Shown here one piece after another: positions 9,244 through 19,235 of a stretch of DNA of 64,000 bases. Position 1 is the first letter of the stretch; every line of letters begins with the position of its first letter. Made by a program: the position numbers and the translations under genes. The DNA lies in assembly GCF_005497185.1 (NCBI RefSeq), contig NZ_RJTN01000008.1:99653-163652 (forward strand), read 5' to 3'. The stretch is from Pectobacterium polonicum. GTDB lineage: Bacteria > Pseudomonadota > Gammaproteobacteria > Enterobacterales > Enterobacteriaceae. Below the pieces are notes generated by a model. It saw nothing but the letters and a program-made list of their open reading frames with translations. It made no database searches and was not told where the DNA came from.

Positions 9244-9861
9244 TTATGCCGCCAGCAGATCGGCGGTTTCGGCGACGCCAACCACGTCAACCACGGTATC
9301 GGCAGAAAGTGCCGCATCGGAGGTCGCTGTCGCGAAGCTCAGGCTATCCAGGCTAGCGTTGATATCAATGCCGGCATTAGCCAGTGCATCCAGCAGCGGT
9401 TGAACCTGACCGCCCATCAGACCGTAAATCACGTCATGTACCACGCCGCGATCGCTAACGTTCAGGTTGGCAATATCCGTGGAGAGATCTAATCCGCTGA
9501 AGGTGACTTCCGGCTCGACAAGAGAATAGGTCGTACCCGCCGTGGTGCCGCCTTGCAGGAGATTCCCGAATGACAGACTATCCAGATCGCCATACAGCGT
9601 ATGGGCAGGAGGAGAGAAGAGGCTATAGGTCAGATCGCCACCCGCAATGAGTGCGGAGACATCGTTCTGCGTGCTGGTGATCGCATATTGAGTACCGTCT
9701 ATAAAGGTATCGCCGCCGTAAAAGCCTCCGGTATTATTGCCACCGACTTGTGTATTCCCTGCGGTATGGTTAACGTCGCCAAAGGCTGCTGACCATTCCG
9801 TCAGGTAGCTGGCAATGCTGTAATTGGCATAGTAGGCATCGTAGGTAATTGCAAAACTCAT
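9244..9861 (-). CDS. hasA: Secreted hemophore HasA
   Basis: This 205-aa secreted heme-binding protein captures heme from host or environmental hemoproteins and hands it to HasR. Alignment by eye to Serratia HasA places the axial heme ligands at H32 (FGDVNHTAGN) and Y79 (GDLTYSLF), with the supporting histidine at H87 (PPAHTLYGDLDSLSFG). There is no N-terminal signal peptide. The C-terminus ends in ADLLAA, like the uncleaved type I export signal of HasA proteins. It lies between hasR and hasD, as expected, with hairpins on both sides. Confidence 0.95.
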   Translation of the reverse strand: MSFAITYDAYYANYSIASYLTEWSAAFGDVNHTAGNTQVGGNNTGGFYGGDTFIDGTQYAITSTQNDVSALIAGGDLTYSLFSPPAHTLYGDLDSLSFGNLLQGGTTAGTTYSLVEPEVTFSGLDLSTDIANLNVSDRGVVHDVIYGLMGGQVQPLLDALANAGIDINASLDSLSFATATSDAALSADTVVDVVGVAETADLLAA

Positions 9862-9893
9862 AACAGACTCCTCATTAACTAACGATTAATAAA

Positions 9894-9916
9894 CACGGCA
9901 ATCCGTGTATGCCGTG
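9894..9916 (-). other. Hairpin in the hasR-hasA gap
   Basis: Arms CACGGCA and TGCCGTG enclose a nine-base loop, followed on the minus strand by TTTATT. It lies between the end of hasR and the start of hasA. It may be a weak terminator or an mRNA-stabilising or processing stem that raises hasA message above hasR. Confidence 0.5.
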
Positions 9917-9978
9917 AAAGAGGATGAGCCATCCCATCCCCTTTATTTTCCTGCCTCCTATGTTGGGAAGCAGAGAAA

Positions 9979-12657
9979 TCAGAATCGGTATTCCACCCCA
10001 GCTTGCACCGTTCTTCCTCGGCTTGGCGTGTAGCCCAGTGATTCGCCATAGCTCACGATGTAAGTACGGTTAGCGATATTTTCGACGGAGCCGCGCAGCG
10101 TCAGGCTGTCAGTCAGGCGATAGCTGGCGTACAGATCGTAAACTTCATATTTGGGCCAGTCGGCTAAATAGGCAGAGTTGGCCGGTGCGGCGGTGTCCTG
10201 ATAGCCCGGGGCAAAACGCATCGTGACCCCCATATCCAGTTTGCGATCGAAGACGCGCGTCCCCAGCGTGACGGAGCCGCGATCGCCAGGAAGATAGGCG
10301 GCGTTGCTGAACAACAGCGTTTTCTGGCAAGTGAAGTCACTGGCGGTGGTATCGACAGGCGTGGAGTAATAGTTGTTTCTGGACCCTCCAACGGTCGTAA
10401 CGCCACCCATCCAGGCCATCGGCGCACAGAAATCGTTATTGCCGATCATGTGGGTATAGGTCGCATCGACGTACAGAAAGCCCGTGTCGTAATTAAGCTG
10501 GTATTCCATGCCGCGGAAGCGGCTTTTTACCAGATTGTTTTGGAATACAGAATTGCTGAGGGATTCGCCGTTATAACCCGGTTTTGTGCGGGCGCCGTTC
10601 AGGCTGATGTAGTTGTTTATCCGGGTGTCGAAGTAGGACACTTTGGTAACCAGCCTGTCGCCATCCATAAACAATTCGGGTTTCTGTATATTGAATCCGA
10701 CCTCCCAGGCGCGTGATCGCTCCGGTTTGAGGTTAGGATTCGGATACAGGTAATAGTTGCCTGCGCTGTAGGTGCCGTTGGCGAAGGTTTCACTGACGGA
10801 AGGCGGCCGCCAGGATAGGCCATAGCTAGTGTACAGCTGTAGCCACTCAATGCCGGGTCGGACGCCAGCAAATAGCGTAGGGGACAGCTTGCCGTGTTCG
10901 TCATCGACATTCCAATTCTGCGTAGTGGTCGCGAATGGTTGGCAAAGTGCGATCGACCTTTCCCTACAGGGGGCTGTGATGGTATAGGGAATCTCCCGAT
11001 AGCTAATGCTGGTGGTGCCGCGTAACCGATAACGATCGTAACGCAGGCCACCTTGTAGCGTTACCCACTCGTCGTAGGCGTAATTCAGATTCGCGAATAG
11101 GCTGGCCATCGCACGGTTTCCTTCCGGGGTGGCGTTACTGGCCGTGCTATTGGAGCTATCTGTTATGATCTTGTCGTAATAAAAATCTAATCCGTAATCG
11201 GCTTTCAGATCGTGCGCGCCCTGTTGCCACAGCGTCGAGGTGTTTTGCGCCTGCGCGCCGTAGGTGCGTAATCGGGTACGTTCCTGATAGGCACTGGTAT
11301 TGGAGAGGGCATAGTTATCGGTGTTGTTATTGGTATCGGCGTAGTAAATCTTGGTTTTCAAATCCAGCCAGCGTTGGTTGTCTGGCTTCAGGCTGTAATC
11401 CAGTGCCGTACTGCGCGCCATAATATTGCTGTGCCCGCTGGCTCGCCACCCCAGATCGGTATTGGAGAGATTAGATAGCGTCCCGGCGTTTTCGGAAGAG
11501 GTTTGTGTCTGCATATAGCTGAGCTGGAAGCGCTGGTTGGCGGGGAGATTCCAGCCGATTTTCGCCAGCCGTGAGCGCATGGTGTAGGCCGCACTGCTCA
11601 CTTTCTGGTGCTTTAAGTTATCCGCCCACGTTGCGTAATTACTCGAATTGCCGGGAATACGGATATTCCCGAGGTTGCCGTCGTTACCCGGCCAGTAGTC
11701 GCCGAGATGGCGCTCGCTGGCACCCACCAGAATATCGCCGCTTTCATTGCCCAGTGCGAGGAGGCCGCTGCCGATAAAATGTGTCCCGTTGTCGCCCGTG
11801 CTGGCGTGAAGTTTTCCGCCAAGCTCTTTACCTGGAGCCAGAAAATCGTGGGCGCTGGCGGTATTAAAGGTGGCGACGCCGCCCAATGTCCCTGCGCTGC
11901 CCATTACGTTTGTCGCGCCTTTTTCAATCGTTGCGCTGGTGAGCAATTCCGAGTCGATATACATCTGCCCGTTACGCTGGCCGTAGCCGGTTTTTTGAAA
12001 ATTTTGCCGTACGCCATCAATATTCATATTCACGCGACCAAAATCCTGTATCCCGCGAATATTTACCGACAGCGAAGGGTCTTGCTGGCTGACGCTGGAG
12101 TACACTCCAGCAGATTGTTCCAACATATCGGCAGCGTGGCGAGCAGGGCGCTGATCCATCTGCTCGCGTGAAATCACGCTGATGGCGCGCGGTTGTTCGT
12201 AGATCCAGTCACCCGGATTGGCGACGGTAAATGCGCGAACTGTCATCACGTCGTCTATTTTTGCCGTATCGACGTTGACTGAACGAGGGCGCAGGGTAAT
12301 CACGCCATTGCTACCGATCTGAAAGTCGACCGGGTTGGCACCGATCAACTGGCGCAGCCCTTGCTCTGGCGTGAAACGCCCTTGAAGCGCGGCGGCCTGC
12401 ATATTTTCCAGTTTGACGTCAGCAAAAAAGACCTGTAGCCCGGCCTGCTCGGCGAAGCGGAGCAACGCGCTGCTCAAGGGTTGTGGATTAATGGAAAAGG
12501 TAACGCTTTGACGAGCGGCTTCCTGAACGTTGGCGGCCTGGGTTTCTGCTTGTGCATAGTGGTATGAACTCAGCAGTGAGAGTGCAATGCCGACGGCAAG
12601 AGAAAGAGGGTTAAGTTGTAACAAGCGTATATCTTGCTGTGGTGTTTTTTTAAACAT
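9979..12657 (-). CDS. hasR: TonB-dependent heme/hemophore receptor HasR with signalling domain
   Basis: This 892-aa outer-membrane receptor for heme and heme-loaded HasA has a signal peptide ending near YHYAQA (residue 37). An STN signalling domain follows (about residues 50-115, PLSSALLRFAEQAGLQVFFA), then a TonB-box/plug region (MEQSAGVYSS-like DMLEQSAGVYSS) and a 22-strand barrel ending in aromatic F. The STN domain shows that it signals to a membrane anti-sigma factor, here HasS, so heme binding outside can switch on HasI-dependent transcription. It sits between hasS and hasA, with a Fur-like box about 80 bases upstream. Confidence 0.95.
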   Translation of the reverse strand: MFKKTPQQDIRLLQLNPLSLAVGIALSLLSSYHYAQAETQAANVQEAARQSVTFSINPQPLSSALLRFAEQAGLQVFFADVKLENMQAAALQGRFTPEQGLRQLIGANPVDFQIGSNGVITLRPRSVNVDTAKIDDVMTVRAFTVANPGDWIYEQPRAISVISREQMDQRPARHAADMLEQSAGVYSSVSQQDPSLSVNIRGIQDFGRVNMNIDGVRQNFQKTGYGQRNGQMYIDSELLTSATIEKGATNVMGSAGTLGGVATFNTASAHDFLAPGKELGGKLHASTGDNGTHFIGSGLLALGNESGDILVGASERHLGDYWPGNDGNLGNIRIPGNSSNYATWADNLKHQKVSSAAYTMRSRLAKIGWNLPANQRFQLSYMQTQTSSENAGTLSNLSNTDLGWRASGHSNIMARSTALDYSLKPDNQRWLDLKTKIYYADTNNNTDNYALSNTSAYQERTRLRTYGAQAQNTSTLWQQGAHDLKADYGLDFYYDKIITDSSNSTASNATPEGNRAMASLFANLNYAYDEWVTLQGGLRYDRYRLRGTTSISYREIPYTITAPCRERSIALCQPFATTTQNWNVDDEHGKLSPTLFAGVRPGIEWLQLYTSYGLSWRPPSVSETFANGTYSAGNYYLYPNPNLKPERSRAWEVGFNIQKPELFMDGDRLVTKVSYFDTRINNYISLNGARTKPGYNGESLSNSVFQNNLVKSRFRGMEYQLNYDTGFLYVDATYTHMIGNNDFCAPMAWMGGVTTVGGSRNNYYSTPVDTTASDFTCQKTLLFSNAAYLPGDRGSVTLGTRVFDRKLDMGVTMRFAPGYQDTAAPANSAYLADWPKYEVYDLYASYRLTDSLTLRGSVENIANRTYIVSYGESLGYTPSRGRTVQAGVEYRF

Positions 12658-12735
12658 GTTCGCCTGGTCTACCGTCAGTTAAATGACTAATAAGCATTAA
12701 CAAACAAAGGGATGGTTAACCTCTTTGTTCTTAAT

Positions 12736-12754
12736 GAAAATGATAATAAAAATC
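12736..12754 (-). promoter_or_regulatory. Fur box upstream of hasR
   Basis: GAAAATGATAATAAAAATC matches 15 of 19 positions of the Fur consensus GATAATGATAATCATTATC. It lies about 80 bases before the hasR start in the 276-base gap after hasS. That fits iron repression of hasR in addition to HasI activation. Confidence 0.7.
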
Positions 12755-12933
12755 ATTACCTAAGTATGAAGACGGTTGAGGGGGCAGAACCCGTAAAAAA
12801 ATATTTAAATTTTTTTCACCGGTGAGTTGCGGCCTTGTAAACGTCGTGGTTCTTGATGAGCGCTCACCACTCCCGAACGGCGTGGCGGAAGCGGTAGCGA
12901 AAGGAAATATCGGGGGAGGAGAGTCGGTATAGA

Positions 12934-13887
12934 TCAGTACAGAATAGTGACGCCGGGCAGAGCAACGGTTTTGGCACCCAGTTCAGCGGTCATGGTTTGC
13001 AGCGCGTTATCTAGCTCGTTCAGAGAAAAAATACCGCTAACCTGACGTTGGCGCAGCGCTGAACTCGGGATGACGATCGTACCAGAACGGTACTGATTGA
13101 TACGCGCGATCACGATAGCAAGCGGCTGTTGATCAAATATCAGCAGTCCACGCCGCCAATCGCCACGCTCGCGGCTATTCCAACCGGGAAGACGCGTTAT
13201 ACCTTGATCGGTATAACGTGCAGCCTGTTCTTCATCAAGCCGCAGCACTTGACCGTTTGCCGTTACCTGAACGCTGTGTTCCACCACGCCGACAGTTGTT
13301 GTCTGTGACGAATGTTGCACAAGAAACTGTGTGCCCAATGCCTGTGTTGTGCCTGACGCCGAATCGACCAGGAAAGGACGTTTTTCCTGTGTATTTATCG
13401 GGGAAACGGTGAACCAGGCTGAACCTTGCAGCACTGTGACTCGTCGTTCTTGCGGCGTGTAAGCAAGAGCAATCGCGCTGCCTGCATCCATATCAACCTG
13501 GCTGCCGTCCGGTAGCGTAACCTGTTTAACCCGATGATCGGCATGATAATCCGAGCGCAGCGTTATAATACCGTCGGAAATCCACGTTGTGCCGAGACTG
13601 AAGCCTAACAGCAATAAGGCCGCGATTTTCCACTGTGTCGCACGGTTGATGCGTTTGACGGGCAATTTAACTACCGGCTGCGGTTGCAGCCGCTGTTTTT
13701 GCTCGACGCTGAGCGACCCTAACTCGTGCCAGAGCATCCCAGCCTGTTCCAAGGCATGGCGATGGCGAGAGTCCTGTGCCAGCCAGTGCTGAAATGTCAG
13801 TTCCTGTTCATCGTCCAGCGGCGCTTCGGCCAAACGTATGGCCCATCGTGCTGCTTGCTGATGGATGTCAGGGGGATAATCGTTCAT
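12934..13887 (-). CDS. hasS: FecR-family anti-sigma factor HasS
   Basis: This 317-aa inner-membrane regulator has a cytoplasmic N-terminal part with the FecR motif (RWAIRLAEAPLDDEQELTFQHWLAQD). One membrane segment lies near residues 86-102 (WKIAALLLLGFSLGTTWI), and a periplasmic domain follows with the FecR core (VTLPDGSQVDMDAGSAIAL). It would hold HasI inactive until the STN domain of HasR signals that heme-loaded hemophore is bound. The gene lies 99 bases downstream of hasI on the same strand, the same order as in Serratia. Confidence 0.9.
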   Translation of the reverse strand: MNDYPPDIHQQAARWAIRLAEAPLDDEQELTFQHWLAQDSRHRHALEQAGMLWHELGSLSVEQKQRLQPQPVVKLPVKRINRATQWKIAALLLLGFSLGTTWISDGIITLRSDYHADHRVKQVTLPDGSQVDMDAGSAIALAYTPQERRVTVLQGSAWFTVSPINTQEKRPFLVDSASGTTQALGTQFLVQHSSQTTTVGVVEHSVQVTANGQVLRLDEEQAARYTDQGITRLPGWNSRERGDWRRGLLIFDQQPLAIVIARINQYRSGTIVIPSSALRQRQVSGIFSLNELDNALQTMTAELGAKTVALPGVTILY

Positions 13888-13986
13888 GTTATAGGCCTGG
13901 AGTGTGTAGGGGCTCTAAGTAAGTAGACGTCTGACGGCAATAAACCCGTAAATAATTTGTGATTATTTCATTATTGCCGGCTATTT

Positions 13987-14496
13987 TCACGCAGAGCGGC
14001 TCGTCAGCATGGCATGCAGTGCCATCGCAAGATGCTTCTCAACGGTGCTGAGGGATATATCCAACTGCTGAGCAATTTGCGCCTGTGTCATGTGTTCAAA
14101 CCGGTGTAAATGAAATATCTGCTGTGTACGCTCAGGCAGTGTCAGCAGCACGTTTGCCAGACGTTCCAGCTCCTGTTGGGCGATCGCTGCCCGATCGAGT
14201 TGGGGAGCGGCATCAGGCAGAGCGTCCAGCGTCGTATCCACGTCGTCAACACCCGTTGCCATCTGCCAACGCTGCTGGTGGCGGACATGGTCGAGCAGCA
14301 AATTATTGGCTGTTTTATAGAGATAGGCTTTCTTGTCATCTACATCATCTTGCTGTTCCAGTCGTTGTGCCAACCGTAAAAAACTCTCTTGCACCAGATC
14401 TGCCGCTGCCTGAGGGTCGCGCAGTTTATGATTGAGATAGCGTTCTAACCGTTCTGCATAGTGGTTGAACAGCATTCTGAGTTCAGACTCTGACAT
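13987..14496 (-). CDS. hasI: ECF sigma factor HasI (FecI family)
   Basis: This 169-aa sigma-70 family factor has only region 2 (DLVQESFLRLAQRL, YLYKTANNLLLDHVR) and region 4 (LPERTQQIFHLHRFEHMTQA, ISLSTVEKHLAMAL). It would direct transcription of hasR and perhaps downstream has genes when released by HasS. It is the first gene of the has cluster. Unusually, the Fur-like box that could control it lies about 375 bases upstream, on the far side of an ERIC repeat. The 100 bases directly before the gene show no obvious Fur site. Confidence 0.9.
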   Translation of the reverse strand: MSESELRMLFNHYAERLERYLNHKLRDPQAAADLVQESFLRLAQRLEQQDDVDDKKAYLYKTANNLLLDHVRHQQRWQMATGVDDVDTTLDALPDAAPQLDRAAIAQQELERLANVLLTLPERTQQIFHLHRFEHMTQAQIAQQLDISLSTVEKHLAMALHAMLTSRSA

Positions 14497-14596
14497 GCCA
14501 ACGTCCCGTCAGGTGACCTTCCCGCCGACTCTGCGGCAACAGAACTCCTTTCCCTTGTTACGGTGCTAGTCCGCTGGCGGGTAAGGCCCTGAATAA

Positions 14597-14860
14597 TATC
14601 CCGTCATACTTCAAGCTGCTTGTGCGTTGGCTGCGTTTAGTCACCCGAATCACTTACTTATGTAAGCTCATCGGATGAAATGAGAGACATCCTGTCTCTC
14701 ACTGAAGGCCAGCCTTTGGCTGGTCAAATTCGTTCCCGACGAATTTGTCCCTCTCTTGCCGCGTTACGAGGCGCATAAATACGCCTCGTCCTAAAGGGCC
14801 AACACATTGTGTTGTTCAAAACGCTAACGTTTTGTCCTGCAACTCGAATTATTTAGGGGA
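14597..14860. repeat. ERIC-type element, expanded form (about 264 bp), upstream of hasI
   Basis: The left end reads CCCGTCATACTTCAAGCTGC and the right end TGCAACTCGAATTATTTAGG, as in enterobacterial ERIC/IRU repeats. The core ACTTACTTATGTAAGCTCAT matches the ERIC centre. About 130 extra bases after the core consist mostly of short inverted repeats, such as GGCCAGCC/GGCTGG, AATTCGT/ACGAATT and ACGAGGCG/CGCCTCGT. The element separates a Fur-like box from hasI and would lie within the hasI leader if transcription starts at that box. Confidence 0.85.
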
Positions 14861-14870
14861 TAAATTTAAT

Positions 14871-14889
14871 GTAATTGATAATTATTATC
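14871..14889. promoter_or_regulatory. Fur-like box beyond the ERIC element, between hasI and the small ORF
   Basis: GTAATTGATAATTATTATC matches 15 of 19 positions of the Fur consensus, with the inner GATAATTATTATC especially clear. On the minus strand GTGATAAT could act as an extended -10 for hasI. On the plus strand it lies about 110 bases before the 53-codon ORF. Control of hasI is more likely, because iron control of hasI is expected. Confidence 0.6.
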
Positions 14890-14997
14890 ACATATGACGA
14901 GCGGGAAAGCAGAGTTAAATCTTCTTCAGATTGGCGGATTTTAGCCGTCGACTACACTTACCTTTGTTGACGTATCATTTGATTAAGAGGAATGACA

Positions 14998-15159
14998 ATG
15001 ACGACAAAGGACGATCCCAAAGACGTGACGGTCAGCGAAGGGCTGGCAAAGGTGCATGAGGCGTCAGGTCAACTGACGAAAGAAGAGATTGAGGCGCTGG
15101 CGGAGGAAGCACGACAGGCCGCGACGCAGACGCAGAAAGCGTCGGGTAACACGCCTTAG
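14998..15159 (+). CDS. Small hypothetical protein, 53 aa
   Basis: A short ORF has a good AAGAGG ribosome-binding site seven bases before the ATG. The protein begins MTTKDDPKDVTVSEGLAKVH and is hydrophilic, acidic and alanine-rich, with a probable amphipathic helix (LTKEEIEALAEEARQAATQ). There is no signal peptide, membrane segment or cysteine. I do not recognise it. It stands alone between the has operon and patD, and shares the possible Fur-controlled intergenic region with hasI. The coding call rests on the ribosome-binding site and plausible composition only. Confidence 0.6.
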   Translation: MTTKDDPKDVTVSEGLAKVHEASGQLTKEEIEALAEEARQAATQTQKASGNTP

Positions 15160-15204
15160 TCTGATGCCGCCTGTTGCAGAACGGATTGACGCTCAAACAT
15201 AACG

Positions 15205-15220
15205 TGGCAGGTTTTTTGCA
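15205..15220 (+). promoter_or_regulatory. Sigma-54 promoter of patD
   Basis: TGGCAGGTTTTTTGCA matches 11 of the 12 specified positions of the sigma-54 consensus TGGCACG-N4-TTGCW, with GG and GC 12 bases apart as required. Transcription would start near 15231, leaving a leader of about 49 bases before patD. Sigma-54 control is known for putrescine catabolism in E. coli. Confidence 0.8.
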
Positions 15221-15279
15221 CAGACATTTTGCAGATAGTGATGAAAAACACGATCGTTTTCTCTCTGTAAGGAAAATGT

Positions 15280-16704
15280 ATGCATGACAAATTACTGATA
15301 GAAGGCAAGCTGGTCGCAGGAAAAGGCGAGGCATTGGCGATATTCAACCCTGCAACGGGAGAGCAAATTGCCGCCATTGCGCAGGCCGATCTGCACCAGG
15401 TTGATGCAGCCGTTCTGGCTGCCGAGTCCGCTTTTGCACACTGGGGACAAACCACGCCGAAAACACGCGCCACGCTGCTGCTACGGATTGCCGATGCCAT
15501 TGAGGAAAACGCAGAGACGTTCGCCGAGCTGGAATCATTGAACTGCGGTAAACCTTACCATGCAGCGCTAAATGATGAAGTTCCTGCGGTGGCGGATGTC
15601 TTTCGTTTTTTTGCCGGCGCGGCGCGTTGCTTGAGCGGTTCAGCCGCGGGAGAATATCTGGAAGGGCACACCTCCATGATACGGCGCGATCCGGTTGGCG
15701 TGGTGGCATCCATTGCCCCATGGAATTACCCGCTGATGATGGCATCGTGGAAGCTGGCACCCGCGCTGGCGGCAGGAAACTGCGTGGTGCTGAAACCGGC
15801 GGAGCAAACCCCTCTGACGACATTCTATCTGGCGCACCTGTTGGCGGAGATACTTCCTGCTGGCGTGGTGAATATCCTGTTTGGTCGTGGCGCAGACATC
15901 GGTGATGCGCTGACAGGGCATGAGAAAGTCAACATGGTGTCGCTAACCGGTTCGATTGCGACTGGAACGCATATTCTTGCCCATACTGCTGCTAGCGTAA
16001 AGCGCACGCATATGGAGCTGGGCGGTAAAGCGCCTGTAATTGTCTTCGATGATGCTGATATCGATCAGGTGGTTGATGGAATTCGCAGCTTCGGTTTCTA
16101 CAACGCGGGGCAAGACTGTACTGCTGCCTGTCGGCTGTATGTGCAACGAGGGATCTACGATGAGGTCGTAGAAGCATTAGGAAAAGCGGTGGCAACGCTG
16201 AAAATAGGCGATCCGCACGATGAAACGACCGAGCTGGGGCCGTTAATTACTGAACCGCAGCTTGAACGCGTGATTGGTTTTGTCGAACGCGCCAAAGCGC
16301 TGCCGCACATCACGGTGGTGACCGGTGGCGAGCGGGTGAAAGGGCAGGGATTCTACTTCCAGCCTACGGTGCTGGCAGGCGCAAAGCAGGAAGACGAAAT
16401 CGTTCAGAAAGAGGTGTTTGGCCCGGTGATATCCATCACGCCGTTCGACGATGAAGCGCAGGTGATTGGCTGGGCGAATGCCTCGCATTACGGGCTGGCT
16501 TCCTCGGTCTGGACGCGTGATATCGGGCGTGCACACCGCCTGGCCGCGTGCCTTCAGTACGGCTGTACTTGGGTGAACACCCACTTCATGCTGGTGAGCG
16601 AAATGCCGCACGGTGGACAGAAGCTGTCCGGCTACGGCAAAGATATGTCGATGTACGGGCTGGAGGACTACACCATCGTGCGTCATATCATGATCCGGCA
16701 CTGA
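15280..16704 (+). CDS. patD: Gamma-aminobutyraldehyde dehydrogenase PatD
   Basis: This 474-aa NAD-dependent aldehyde dehydrogenase matches E. coli PatD (YdcW) nearly throughout as remembered. The catalytic cysteine is C280 ([11 protein letters not shown]) and the general base E246 ([17 protein letters not shown]); the N-terminal part has [15 protein letters not shown]. It oxidises 4-aminobutanal, made from putrescine by PatA, to GABA. An AAGGAA ribosome-binding site precedes the ATG. It is separated from patA by about 325 bases, and each gene has its own sigma-54-like promoter, so they are probably co-regulated but not one transcript. Confidence 0.93.
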   Translation: MHDKLLIEGKLVAGKGEALAIFNPATGEQIAAIAQADLHQVDAAVLAAESAFAHWGQTTPKTRATLLLRIADAIEENAETFAELESLNCGKPYHAALNDEVPAVADVFRFFAGAARCLSGSAAGEYLEGHTSMIRRDPVGVVASIAPWNYPLMMASWKLAPALAAGNCVVLKPAEQTPLTTFYLAHLLAEILPAGVVNILFGRGADIGDALTGHEKVNMVSLTGSIATGTHILAHTAASVKRTHMELGGKAPVIVFDDADIDQVVDGIRSFGFYNAGQDCTAACRLYVQRGIYDEVVEALGKAVATLKIGDPHDETTELGPLITEPQLERVIGFVERAKALPHITVVTGGERVKGQGFYFQPTVLAGAKQEDEIVQKEVFGPVISITPFDDEAQVIGWANASHYGLASSVWTRDIGRAHRLAACLQYGCTWVNTHFMLVSEMPHGGQKLSGYGKDMSMYGLEDYTIVRHIMIRH

Positions 16705-16780
16705 GGTTATTCACTCTGTTGGGGCTACTTGTCCTGAAAGAACAATCAGGGGAATGAGATAGCGGGTTTGTCCAACACAG

Positions 16781-16803
16781 GCGCGCCCCAAAAGAGGGCG
16801 CGC
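16781..16803. other. GC-rich hairpin after patD
   Basis: Arms GCGCGCCC and GGGCGCGC around a seven-base loop lie about 77 bases after the patD stop. No T tract follows, so this is a stable mRNA 3' structure or a weak terminator rather than a clear intrinsic terminator. Apart from this and the patA promoter, I see nothing in the 325-base patD-patA gap. Confidence 0.5.
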
Positions 16804-16967
16804 AGGGCAAAAACGGGGCAGCGCAAGATATTTTAATTGCCTTCACGCTAGTATTCACCCTGTCATTTGGTTATTAATTTTAAATATTCGTATTTAGTTC
16901 AAATAATATGCTGGATTTTTGGTTTAGATCGCGTTTTTTTATTTTATTCTGATTTAAGACGGGCGAC

Positions 16968-16983
16968 TGGCGTGTTATGTGCA
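16968..16983 (+). promoter_or_regulatory. Sigma-54 promoter of patA
   Basis: TGGCGTGTTATGTGCA matches 9 of 12 specified positions of the sigma-54 consensus, with the invariant GG and GC correctly spaced. Transcription would begin near 16994. That leaves a 36-base leader to the TTG start at 17030, but only about 9 bases to the upstream GTG, which supports the TTG start. Confidence 0.65.
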
Positions 16984-16987
16984 TTAA

Positions 16988-18436
<1,449 letters not shown>

Positions 18437-18479
18437 AAAACGAGACGGAAGCACGCAGTACCCCATTATGTTCATTCCG

Positions 18480-18514
18480 AAAGCCAGTCAGCTCTTATTG
18501 ACTGGCTTTTTTTA
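18480..18514 (+). terminator. Rho-independent terminator after patA
   Basis: Arms AAAGCCAGTCA and TGACTGGCTTT around an eight-base loop are followed by a T tract. It lies 43 bases after the patA stop. The core GCCAGTCA/TGACTGGC recurs in the terminator at 21188. Confidence 0.9.
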
Positions 18515-19235
18515 TCCTCCTGCGAGACGCGGGAACCTGCCATTATGCTTTAAATCTAATTAATTCAGTCACGTCACACTATATTGAGTGTCACGAAGCG
18601 TAATGATATGGATAGTATTGTTACTCAATCTGAACTATTAGCTTTCTAACTGATAAATTTGATTTAATTAATGAAAATCAGATTTTTCCCCTTATTACTT
18701 TTTGATAGAAAAAAACGATCGAACAAAGAGAATTGAACGGTTTAATGATCGTTATTTCCGATCGATATTCCATTTGTGATAGTGTAAAGTTATAGACCGT
18801 AGGCTACGGAATCTTCATGTTCTTTTTATCAGTTTATAGCATTAATTAAACGTAACGTATGCACAGTAGGGTAAGGCAGAATATGAAAATGGGGTCGTTT
18901 TTATACATGCTTTGCTTTCAGGTGTTCGCATATATTTTTGATTTTTATGGTGAAATAAAAATGGGTTTTAATTGATTTACCAAGTAAACAATTTCAGTAA
19001 GTAAATGTCGTCGATATGCCTATTATTTAAAATTATTAATGGCTAAATGGATTTCTTATGCCACTATGCTTCTGTCTGCATCAGAAAATAAGAAATTTAG
19101 AGGAGCCAGGGACCCTGTTTTGATAACGATTCACTTTACCGTTCTTCGTATTTTATTTAGACCAGTAGTCGGTAAGAGGTTTATCAATCGCAATAGGGAA
19201 AATATTTTGCAAAAATGTAAAGTCTTGGTGCTGAC
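18515..19235. other. AT-rich intergenic region before the chemoreceptor gene
   Basis: Over 700 bases contain no convincing gene. A 72-codon frame at 19039-19257 overlaps the chemoreceptor start and has no ribosome-binding site or coding-like composition. I looked for a FliA (sigma-28) promoter and found no TAAA/GCCGATAA pair at the right spacing. The region may hold the chemoreceptor promoter, but I cannot place it. Confidence 0.5.

Noticed and set aside
12795..12825. A/T palindrome and TCACCGGTGA dyad in the hasS-hasR gap as a strong terminator
   Set aside because: The A/T run and the dyad do not form a proper stem followed by a T tract in the transcribed direction.
18783..19020. Possible FliA (sigma-28) promoters upstream of the chemoreceptor gene (TAAAGTT near 18783; GTCGATAT near 19010)
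   Set aside because: The -35 and -10 parts are not at the required spacing in either case.
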